Of a DNA stretch of 5,517 nt, positions 1 to 5,517 are shown piece by piece. A program made the translations under genes and the position numbers. The DNA comes from Thermoanaerobaculia bacterium (GTDB taxonomy: Bacteria > Bacteroidota > Bacteroidia > Chitinophagales > Saprospiraceae), in assembly GCA_023151335.1 (NCBI GenBank), contig JAKLJF010000339.1, forward strand, positions 338 through 5,854, given 5' to 3'. The notes beneath the pieces are model-generated. The model had not been told where the DNA came from and did not search any database. It saw nothing but the letters and a program-made list of their open reading frames with translations. How positions within the stretch are numbered: position 1 is the stretch's first letter; every line of letters begins with the position of its first letter.

Positions 1-62
1 AATCGCTCGATGTGAGCAAACTGGTTGCCACGAAGTTGGGTCTTCCGGCAGACGGACAGTAA
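1..62 (+). CDS. 3' end of a probable OmpH/Skp-family periplasmic chaperone (partial)
   Basis: Only the C-terminus is present: reading from base 3 gives SLDVSKLVATKLGLPADGQ and then TAA at 60-62. The other two forward frames give no such ending: one stops after four codons and the other runs on into the spacer. A tail of the type 'x-LDVT-x-x-V-x-x-K-LGL' is typical of the OmpH/Skp family in Bacteroidota, whose members hold unfolded outer-membrane proteins in the periplasm for the BAM complex. In this phylum ompH copies commonly sit between bamA and murI, and murI follows here on the same strand, which supports the call. The identity rests on 19 residues plus context, so it is tentative; that a gene ends here is more secure than its name. 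Confidence 0.5.
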   Translation, partial: SLDVSKLVATKLGLPADGQ

Positions 63-65
63 AAT

Positions 66-203
66 ATTTACGATTTACGACTTTTGACTGACGACTTGCG
101 AGATACGCTTGGGAACTCGAACAATGGAAGCAAAATTCTACCATTCAATTGAATTTCCAAGAGCACCCCGCATGTCGTCAGTCAAAAGTCGCAAGTCGTA
201 AAT
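66..203. repeat. 30-bp inverted repeats flanking a 78-bp centre (MITE/REP-like element or long hairpin)
   Basis: The left arm (66-95) begins ATTTACGATTTACGAC and the right arm (174-203) is its reverse complement at 28 of 30 positions. The mismatches are at left positions 74 and 77; in RNA, position 74 against 195 would be a G-U pair. Each arm contains iterations of a CGACTT-like word and the internally palindromic GACTTTTGACT. The 78-bp centre could extend the structure through CTTGG (108-112) with CCAAG (157-161) and AATGG (123-127) with CCATT (141-145), and contains the perfect palindrome ATTCAATTGAAT (143-154). The left arm starts 4 bp after the upstream stop codon and the right arm ends 27 bp before the murI ATG. 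I see no transposase and no obvious target-site duplication. It may act as a terminator or processing hairpin between the two genes, or be a non-autonomous mobile repeat; the structure is directly visible, the role is inferred. Confidence 0.8.
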
Positions 204-230
204 GGCAATGCTTTGGTTAAAAACAACCGC

Positions 231-1061
231 ATGACTGACAACGCCCCCGGCCCCATCGGCATATTCGACTCCGGCTACGGCGGACTGACTGTTTTCAAGG
301 AGATCGCCGCCCGGTTGCCGGATTACGATTATATTTATTTTGGCGATAATGCCCGCGCGCCTTATGGCATTCGTTCTTTCGATACCATTTACAAATACAC
401 CCTGGAATGCGTCCGGCACTTGTTCGCCATGAACTGTCACCTGATCATCCTGGCCTGCAACACGGCTTCCGCCAAGGCCCTGCGCAGCATCCAGCAACAC
501 GACCTGGATGCCTACGGGCCAGGGCACCGCGTGTTGGGAGTCATCCGGCCCACCACGGAGATGATCGGAAACGTCACGCGCACCAAACATATCGGCATCG
601 TGGCCACCACGGGTACCGTGCAATCCCAATCCTACGTGGTGGAGATCAACAAGTTTTTTCCGGAGGTGAAAGTGTTCCAGCAGGCCTGTCCCATGTGGGT
701 ACCCCTCATCGAAAACAACGAGCATAATAGTCCCGGCGCCGATTATTTTGTGGAAAAATGTGTCGCGCAACTGCTGGAACAATCCGGCCGGATCGACACC
801 ATCATACTGGGTTGTACGCACTACCCGCTGATGCTGGAAAAAATCAGGAAGTACGTCCCTGCCCACATCCAGCTGATCGTGCAGGGGGAAATTGTAGCTG
901 ACCGGCTGGTAGATTACTTACAACGCCATCCGGAGATAGAAGGCCTGTGCAGCAAAGGCGGCCGGTATCAGTTTTTCACCACGGAAACGCCGGAAGAGTT
1001 TGACGCAAAGGCCCGGCTTTTTTACAGCGGCGAAGTACACTCCAGGCATTTTGAATTGTAG
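231..1061 (+). CDS. murI: Glutamate racemase
   Basis: MurI interconverts L- and D-glutamate in the cytoplasm without a cofactor, supplying D-Glu for the second residue of the peptidoglycan stem peptide. From ATG 231 the protein has 276 residues, a normal length. Visible family motifs in order: GIFDSGYGGLTV (Asp13), YFGDNARAPYG (about 36-46), ACNTASA with the first catalytic Cys76, GVIRPTTE (about 103-110), the GIVATTGTVQSQSY segment (about 122-135), and GCTHYPL with the second catalytic Cys195 and His197. Both catalytic cysteines are intact, so it should be active. An in-frame TTG at 213 would add six residues (MVKNNR), but that segment lacks family character and ATG 231 gives the expected short lead into the DSG motif. 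There is no Shine-Dalgarno sequence, as is usual in Bacteroidota. It lies downstream of the putative ompH on the same strand, separated by the inverted-repeat element, so co-transcription is possible but may be modulated by that hairpin. Confidence 0.96.
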   Translation: MTDNAPGPIGIFDSGYGGLTVFKEIAARLPDYDYIYFGDNARAPYGIRSFDTIYKYTLECVRHLFAMNCHLIILACNTASAKALRSIQQHDLDAYGPGHRVLGVIRPTTEMIGNVTRTKHIGIVATTGTVQSQSYVVEINKFFPEVKVFQQACPMWVPLIENNEHNSPGADYFVEKCVAQLLEQSGRIDTIILGCTHYPLMLEKIRKYVPAHIQLIVQGEIVADRLVDYLQRHPEIEGLCSKGGRYQFFTTETPEEFDAKARLFYSGEVHSRHFEL

Positions 1062-1073
1062 CCGCTGCCTGTT

Positions 1074-1868
1074 TTACCAAAATTTAACCGCGGAATTCAA
1101 ATAAGCCTGGGCCATTTTATTCAATTGTTCCCAGGTAAAGCCGCAGCTGTCACATTCGTAATATGACATAATGTTGCCGAGGTCAGGATTGTAGTACTCG
1201 CCGTTAGCGTCCTGTTTTCCGTTGATAAACAGACATTCGTTATCCACGTAATTCGATAGCGGCTCGCCGTCCTCATAAGGGTCGGCAGGCGTGTCGCAAA
1301 GGCCGTCGCCGGCGGTGGTACAGTTGTCGCCGTTCACCAGTTCTGTTCCGCTGCCTTCAAAAGTATGCAACAGGCTGAAAAAGTGCCCCATTTCATGGGC
1401 GAATACCCGGGCATTTATGCAGTCTTTTCGGATAAATATGCCGGAATTGTTTGGCATGCCAATTCCGTTCAGCGTGGCAAAACCGCAATGATTGAACTGA
1501 CTGGTGAACGTGGTGATAAAATACATGTTGATCCTGCGGTCCGCGTGATACTTGGTCAACACCTGGGGGTGTTCCGTATCCGGATCTTCCAGCACGTCGT
1601 GCTGCCAGTTGTCGTGATAGCGAAATTCGCAGATTTCAAAAGAAGCGCAAATCGGGGCAAAAAACGGGTTGATACCTTCCACGGCCGTCCTGATGGCATC
1701 CTCGGTAGCGCCGGCATTCCCCAGGCTGTCTCGGAAAATATGAGCGACAATGGTAAATTTTTTATTCAGACAGGGCAGCGAGCTGTGCTGGAAGGTGTAT
1801 TTCTGGGCTTTCAGATTGGCGGCAGCCAGAAAAGGCATGGCTAACAGGGCAATAATGTAACGGCGCAT
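1074..1868 (-). CDS. Secreted pappalysin-like zinc metalloprotease (peptidase family M43)
   Basis: A 264-residue exported protease. Residues 1-22 (MRRYIIALLAMPFLAAANLKAQ) form a signal peptide with a likely type I cleavage after Ala-Gln. The zinc-binding metzincin motif is HEMGHFFSLLH at 158-168 (His158, Glu159, His162, His168), followed by the typical HTFEG. The M43 signature GDGLCDTPAD lies at 187-196, and the Met-turn is NIMSYY with Met234. Cysteines at 128, 150, 183, 191, 211, 239 and 242 suggest a disulfide-stabilised extracellular protein. The position usually occupied by Gly in HExxHxxG is Ser165. The protein stops about 30 residues after the Met-turn, so it is essentially only a catalytic domain; many Bacteroidota M43 enzymes carry PKD and type IX sorting domains after it and this one does not. 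It is convergent with murI (12-bp gap) and divergent from the large PKD-repeat gene. The substrate cannot be told from sequence. Confidence 0.9.
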   Translation of the reverse strand: MRRYIIALLAMPFLAAANLKAQKYTFQHSSLPCLNKKFTIVAHIFRDSLGNAGATEDAIRTAVEGINPFFAPICASFEICEFRYHDNWQHDVLEDPDTEHPQVLTKYHADRRINMYFITTFTSQFNHCGFATLNGIGMPNNSGIFIRKDCINARVFAHEMGHFFSLLHTFEGSGTELVNGDNCTTAGDGLCDTPADPYEDGEPLSNYVDNECLFINGKQDANGEYYNPDLGNIMSYYECDSCGFTWEQLNKMAQAYLNSAVKFW

Positions 1869-1941
1869 AAAATGTTGTTGTATTTGTTTGGTGTTGGCAA
1901 AAATGACAACTTTTCAAGAGTTTTTCACCGCTTCCTCCAGA

Positions 1942-1976
1942 TTTGGTATTTTTTAGCAGAAAATAGCCCTACTTTG
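1942..1976 (+). promoter_or_regulatory. Possible Bacteroidota-type promoter for the PKD-repeat gene
   Basis: TTTG at 1942-1945 and TACTTTG at 1970-1976 resemble the -33 (TTTG) and -7 (TAnnTTTG) elements used by the Bacteroidota primary sigma factor. The match is imperfect: the -7 box is one base short of the consensus spacing, and the 24-bp gap between elements is a few bases longer than usual. If used, transcription would begin near 1983, leaving a leader of about 70 nt. This is a weak pattern match in an A/T-rich stretch. Confidence 0.25.
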
Positions 1977-1979
1977 GCC

Positions 1980-1989
1980 CCTAATTAGG
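1980..1989. repeat. 10-bp perfect palindrome, possible operator
   Basis: CCTAATTAGG is a perfect palindrome sitting just after the possible -7 box of the PKD-repeat gene, within a slightly larger imperfect dyad (GGCC on both sides). Its place close to the expected transcription start would suit a repressor site, but a single 10-bp palindrome can easily arise by chance and no second copy was seen in the window. Confidence 0.3.
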
Positions 1990-2052
1990 CCGTCTGCGAG
2001 GAGGGCCGGTTCCCAAACACAATAAATTCATCCACTACCACCGACGCGAATT

Positions 2053-5000
2053 ATGCGGATAGCGATAACCCTTTTTGCGCTGCTTCAGAGTATTATGCTT
2101 TTTTCCCAAACAGCCGATGTGACCACCGGCTGCGCTCCCCTGCCGGTAAAATTTACCCCCCCGCAGGGCGCCACAACCTTTTTTTGGGATTTTAAAGACG
2201 GCAGTACTTCCAACCTGGCCAGCCCGTCCAATATTTTCACCACACCCGGCTCCTACGCCGTCGAATTTCGTGATACGCCGGGCGGACCCATAGTGGGTAC
2301 GATCAACGTCACGGTATACGCCAAACCGGTAGTTGATATAAGCGCCGTGCCGGAATCCGGCTGCGTACCCCTTCTGGTTGCCTTTAAAGACAGCTCCCAA
2401 CTTACGGGCGATATTCAGGTGATCGCTTACTCCTGGGTTTTCGGCGACGGCGCCAGCTCCACCCTCGCCAATCCGACGCACAGCTATAACACGGTAGGCA
2501 ACTTTACCGTCTCGCTGGAACTTACCACCAACTACAGCACCTGCAACGTCACGCAGGTGTTTCCTGAAAAAATAAAAACCGGCATCCAGCCGCTGACGGG
2601 ATTTACCACCAACCCCTCGCCGGCGGGCGCCTGCAACCCGCCGCTGAACGTCGCGTTCACCAACACCACCGCGGGCGGCTCCGGCGTCCTTACCTACAGC
2701 TGGGATTTTGGCAACGGCGCCACCTCCAACCTGGCCAACCCGCCGGTACAGACCTATACCACTACCGGCACCTTCACGGTCACGCTGGTGGCTACCGATC
2801 CTATCGGTTGCTCCGCCTCGGCCACGGCGCCTGTAAATATCGGCCTGCCGCCTGTTTCCTTCGCGGCGCCGGACACCGTTTGTGTAGGCGATTCCATTGT
2901 GATCGTCAATACCACGCCTTCCGGCACCGGTACTTTCGCCTGGACTTTTGGCCCCAATACCAACCCGACCAGCTCCACGAATGTCAGCCCGGTGGTAGCG
3001 TTTACCGCGCCGGGTCTGCAAACGATCACCCTGACGGTCACTTCTGCCGGCGGCTGTACCAATACGGCTACCAAACAGGTCTATGCCGACCAGGCCGACG
3101 CCACCTTTACCGTGTCGCCCACCTACTCGTGCAGCGACCCGACGATTTTCAATTTCAACGCGGCCTCCACCGTGGCTGCCCAATACAACTGGCTGTTTTA
3201 CGACGGCTCTACCGGCAATACGAAAAACCCGACTTATACCTGGACTACTCCCGATCCAACCGGTTACAGCCTGTTGGGGGCCTATTTCGATACCGTACTG
3301 CTCCAGGTGGTAAACCCTTCGGGCTGCACGGCTACCTTTATGCGCGTAGACACGATCTGGCGGCCTAACGCCCGTTTTATCCCCGACGTTCAACACGGCT
3401 GCGCGCCCCTCACCGTGACCTTTGCCGACAGCAGCACGTCGAGGGAAACCATCGTGCAATGGACCTGGCTGCTCGACGACGGCAGCGCGCCGCTGGTAAA
3501 AAACAACAACAGCCCCGCGACGCATACCTTCACTGATCCCGGTGAATACGAGGTGCAACTGCTGATCCGCAACAGCGCCGGTTGTATCGACAGCTCGTAT
3601 ACTATCCTCATCGAAGTGGGCGAACCCATTGCCGGCGATTTTACTGCCGACAAATTCGAAGTGTGCCCGGGCGACTCCGTGCAATTCACCAACCTGACCA
3701 ACGACCCAAGGGTGGACGGCTGGCATTTCTCCTCTGAAAGCGACCGGCTATGGCATTGTTTTCAAGACAAAAACCCGGTCTGGGCGTACAACAGCGAAAC
3801 CGGCCCACTGGATGTGTCGCTGACCACCGAGTATAACGGCTGTTTTTTTACCGTAACCAAGCAAGATTTTATCCTGGCCAAAGGCCCCATCGCACAACTC
3901 CACTACGAAACTACCTGCAATAATACCCTGCGGTTTGATTTCACCAACGAAAGTAAAGACGCCACAAAAGTCACCTGGTACACCGGCGACGGCGACAGCA
4001 CCGACCTGAACACCTTTACTCATCTCTACGATGTGCCCGGAACTTATACCGTGGTGTTGAAAGCCGAAAACCCGGCCAGCGGCTGTCCCATTTCGTATGA
4101 CACCGCCACGGTATACGCCACACAGTTAAAATCCGTCTTCGAACTGGCCGATACAATTTGCGGCGGCACGCCGGTCACGCTCGACGGTTCCAAATCGACG
4201 GATGTCAATGCCACTTGTTACAAAGGATATACCTGGTATTTCACCTGGCAAAGGCCCGTACGGACGGATAAAAATATGTACGAGATCACGCCCGGGCCAT
4301 CGGGTCTCCAAACGATCTGGCTCGAAGTGGAAGACATCAACGGGTGTAAAGACACTTTCCAACAGGACGTGGTCATTTATAACCGCTACCCTGGCGTCCA
4401 GGCCAGCGACACGCGCATCTGTATCCCGGCTACCGTTTCATTTACCGACCTGAGTACCGCCGATGCGCCTATTGTGAAATGGGAATGGGATTTCGGCGAC
4501 GGCGGTATGAGTACTCAGCAAAATCCGGTACATACTTTTACCTCGCTGCCGCAAAACGGCGAATCGTTCAACGTGACGCTGCGCATCGAAGACGATAAAG
4601 GGTGTCCGGGATTTGCCAATGTTCTGATACAGGTATACAAGCCGGAAAGCAATATTATCACCATCCCCACGCCGCCCAATGTTTGCGCCGGCAAAACGAT
4701 CACCTTTTTTGCCACCGATTTCACCGAAGAAGGCTCGAATCTGAACTGGCAATGGAACTTTGGCAACGGCAACACGGGTACCGGCCCATCTTCACAACAA
4801 ACCTATCCGCAGGCAGGACAATTTCCCGTGAAACTGGTATACACCGAGGTGGCCACCGGTTGTAAAGACTCCACCTTTACCACGGTGAACGTTCAGGCCT
4901 ACCCGGAAGCCAGTTTTTCTTCCACGGTTGATGGACTCGATATTATATGCTACCCGCAAAACATCCAGTTTACCAATACCACGGCTACCAACGTGTTAAA

Positions 5001-5517
5001 ACAGGTTTACTGGAATTTAGGATTCGGCATCGAAACCACCGGGCCTTCCGCCAGCACCGTTTTCCCGAAAGGCACCTTTTCAGTCACCATGGTGGCCGAA
5101 ACTACCTTCGGCTGCCGCGACACGGTGTCGCGTTCCTTTACCGTGGTAGGGCCGGAAGGAACTTTTACCATGGATAAAAACTTCATCTGCCAGGGCGACG
5201 AGATCACATTCCAGCTACAGGACACCGTCAGCGTCAGTTCCTGGGAATGGAATTTCGGCGACGGCGTTTCCGCGCAAAACGTCAACCCCGTCACCCACAC
5301 CTATAATTTCCTGCCCCCCGGCGGCACAACCAACGCCAAACTGGTGCTGCGCGGCGAAGATGACGCCTGCGCTATCACGGTGGAACTGCCGGTCAATTTC
5401 TCCCAGATAAAAGCCGGTTTTACCACTCCTCTCCCACCCCTCTGCGCCGGCGGCCCGGTGCAGTTTACCAACACTTCGCTGTTTGCCGATTTGTGGGACT
5501 GGAATTTCGGGAACGGT
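2053..5517 (+). CDS. Giant secreted/cell-surface PKD-repeat protein, 3' end beyond the window
   Basis: Opens at ATG 2053 and stays open to the last base, giving 1155 residues with no stop. Residues 1-19 (MRIAITLFALLQSIMLFSQ) are a signal peptide, so the protein is exported through Sec. The rest is a tandem array of about 80-90-residue beta-sandwich PKD-like domains, 13 complete and a 14th cut by the window edge. Canonical W-x-F-G-[DN]-G cores are seen at residues 128-133, 217-222, 812-817, 901-906, 1066-1071 and 1150-1155, with a variant WDFKDG at 45-50. Most domains end in a Thr/Val-rich strand followed by Gly-Cys. The composition is rich in Thr, Asn, Gly and Pro. No catalytic domain is visible. 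Proteins of this build in Bacteroidota are surface adhesins or gliding-associated proteins and usually end in a type IX secretion or gliding-motility-associated C-terminal domain, which would lie downstream. The start is fixed by the in-frame stop at 2023 and by the signal peptide; there is no Shine-Dalgarno sequence. PKD repeats are certain; the precise role is unknown. Confidence 0.93.
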   Translation, partial: MRIAITLFALLQSIMLFSQTADVTTGCAPLPVKFTPPQGATTFFWDFKDGSTSNLASPSNIFTTPGSYAVEFRDTPGGPIVGTINVTVYAKPVVDISAVPESGCVPLLVAFKDSSQLTGDIQVIAYSWVFGDGASSTLANPTHSYNTVGNFTVSLELTTNYSTCNVTQVFPEKIKTGIQPLTGFTTNPSPAGACNPPLNVAFTNTTAGGSGVLTYSWDFGNGATSNLANPPVQTYTTTGTFTVTLVATDPIGCSASATAPVNIGLPPVSFAAPDTVCVGDSIVIVNTTPSGTGTFAWTFGPNTNPTSSTNVSPVVAFTAPGLQTITLTVTSAGGCTNTATKQVYADQADATFTVSPTYSCSDPTIFNFNAASTVAAQYNWLFYDGSTGNTKNPTYTWTTPDPTGYSLLGAYFDTVLLQVVNPSGCTATFMRVDTIWRPNARFIPDVQHGCAPLTVTFADSSTSRETIVQWTWLLDDGSAPLVKNNNSPATHTFTDPGEYEVQLLIRNSAGCIDSSYTILIEVGEPIAGDFTADKFEVCPGDSVQFTNLTNDPRVDGWHFSSESDRLWHCFQDKNPVWAYNSETGPLDVSLTTEYNGCFFTVTKQDFILAKGPIAQLHYETTCNNTLRFDFTNESKDATKVTWYTGDGDSTDLNTFTHLYDVPGTYTVVLKAENPASGCPISYDTATVYATQLKSVFELADTICGGTPVTLDGSKSTDVNATCYKGYTWYFTWQRPVRTDKNMYEITPGPSGLQTIWLEVEDINGCKDTFQQDVVIYNRYPGVQASDTRICIPATVSFTDLSTADAPIVKWEWDFGDGGMSTQQNPVHTFTSLPQNGESFNVTLRIEDDKGCPGFANVLIQVYKPESNIITIPTPPNVCAGKTITFFATDFTEEGSNLNWQWNFGNGNTGTGPSSQQTYPQAGQFPVKLVYTEVATGCKDSTFTTVNVQAYPEASFSSTVDGLDIICYPQNIQFTNTTATNVLKQVYWNLGFGIETTGPSASTVFPKGTFSVTMVAETTFGCRDTVSRSFTVVGPEGTFTMDKNFICQGDEITFQLQDTVSVSSWEWNFGDGVSAQNVNPVTHTYNFLPPGGTTNAKLVLRGEDDACAITVELPVNFSQIKAGFTTPLPPLCAGGPVQFTNTSLFADLWDWNFGNG
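2110..5517 (+). repeat. Tandem PKD-like domain array (13 complete units plus one partial)
   Basis: Approximate unit boundaries in residues of the protein starting at 2053: 1, 20-93; 2, 94-176; 3, 177-270; 4, 271-345; 5, 346-436; 6, 437-523; 7, 524-611; 8, 612-690; 9, 691-777; 10, 778-865; 11, 866-950; 12, 951-1035; 13, 1036-1118; 14, 1119 onward (cut). Units 2, 3, 10, 11, 13 and 14 keep the canonical WxFG[DN]G turn. Units 1 (WDFKDG), 5 (WLFYDG), 6 (WLLDDG) and 8 (WYTGDG) have variants. Units 4, 7, 9 and 12 have lost it (for example WTFGPN in unit 4 and WNLGFG in unit 12). Units 2-13 each have one cysteine in the early strand and one near the end, 55-65 residues apart. The units are diverged at DNA level, so this is an old array of protein domains and not a recent DNA tandem repeat. 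Confidence 0.88.

Larger units (their letters stand above)
1869..2052. promoter_or_regulatory. Divergent intergenic region between the M43 protease and the PKD-repeat gene
   Basis: This stretch of about 184 bp separates two divergent genes for exported proteins and must hold both start regions unless one is expressed some other way. Its central part is T/A-rich compared with the flanking coding sequence. For the minus-strand gene I could not find a convincing Bacteroidota promoter: CAAAAATG at 1898-1905, read on the minus strand, resembles TAnnTTTG at 7 of 8 positions but lacks a well-placed upstream TTTG. The purine-rich GCGAGGAGGG (1996-2005) resembles a ribosome-binding site but lies about 47 bp before the + strand ATG, too far to serve it. 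The stop TAA at 2023-2025, in frame with the PKD gene, rules out a longer N-terminus from further upstream. Confidence 0.5.

Noticed and set aside
66..203. CRISPR array or insertion sequence in the ompH-murI spacer
   Set aside because: There are only two repeat arms and they are inverted, not direct; there is no transposase frame and no visible target-site duplication.
213..230. TTG start adding six residues to MurI
   Set aside because: The added MVKNNR is not family-like, and ATG 231 gives a normal N-terminus; TTG starts are uncommon. It cannot be fully excluded.
138..866. Minus-strand open frame of 242 codons opposite murI
   Set aside because: It overlaps the murI reading frame, whose catalytic motifs are intact, runs into the inverted-repeat arm, and its product resembles no family I know. 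It is a shadow frame.
1062..1073. Intrinsic terminator between the convergent murI and M43 genes
   Set aside because: The gap is only 12 bp and no GC-rich stem with a T-run was found in it or at the gene ends.
1365..1844. Plus-strand open frame of 159 codons opposite the M43 protease gene
   Set aside because: The opposite strand encodes an unambiguous signal peptide, HExxH motif and Met-turn; the + frame has no domain features.
1996..2005. Purine-rich GCGAGGAGGG as ribosome-binding site of the PKD gene
   Set aside because: It lies about 47 bp upstream of the ATG, with an in-frame stop between, so it cannot position a ribosome at 2053.
2808..3368. Plus-strand frame of 186 codons inside the PKD-repeat gene
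   Set aside because: It is out of frame with the PKD repeats, shows an Arg/His/Leu-rich composition typical of a shifted frame, and the PKD frame runs through without interruption, so there is no frameshift to explain.
2035..3726. Long minus-strand open frame (563 codons) antisense to the PKD-repeat gene
   Set aside because: The translation is Arg/Gly/Val-rich with no recognisable domain and lies fully opposite a gene with a signal peptide and clear PKD motifs. The lack of stops follows from the biased, GC-rich codon use of the + strand gene.

Overview
The window most likely comes from a Bacteroidota genome, perhaps of the Saprospiria/Chitinophagia type. Three things point there: the gene order (a probable OmpH/Skp tail followed by glutamate racemase), the absence of clear Shine-Dalgarno sequences before the starts, and a signal-peptide-bearing M43 metalloprotease next to a giant PKD-repeat protein. 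The lineage is inferred from gene content, not from a phylogenetic marker.

Layout: bases 1-62 hold the last codons of a + strand gene that looks like an OmpH/Skp-family periplasmic chaperone. A 168-bp spacer follows, carrying a pair of 30-bp inverted repeats (66-95 and 174-203, 28 of 30 matching) around a 78-bp centre. Glutamate racemase (murI) occupies 231-1061 on +. Only 12 bp separate it from a convergent gene on the minus strand (1074-1868) for a small secreted pappalysin-type (M43) zinc metalloprotease. A divergent intergenic region of about 184 bp (1869-2052) precedes the dominant feature: a + strand gene opening at 2053 and still open at the end of the window (1155 codons so far). It encodes a signal peptide followed by 13 complete tandem PKD-like domains and the start of a fourteenth.

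Functionally, the left part is housekeeping: envelope biogenesis (outer-membrane protein chaperone) and peptidoglycan precursor supply (D-glutamate). The right part is a cell-surface/secretion module: an exported protease divergent from a very large, Thr/Asn/Gly-rich, cysteine-paired repeat protein. By analogy with other Bacteroidota PKD-repeat proteins it probably ends in a type IX secretion or gliding-motility-associated C-terminal domain, but that end lies outside the window.

I saw no rRNA, tRNA, CRISPR array, insertion sequence, toxin-antitoxin or phage-defence genes. No clearly new system is visible. The items most worth a second look are the inverted-repeat element upstream of murI, the regular one-cysteine-pair-per-domain architecture of the PKD protein, and the divergent pairing of a bare M43 protease with that protein.
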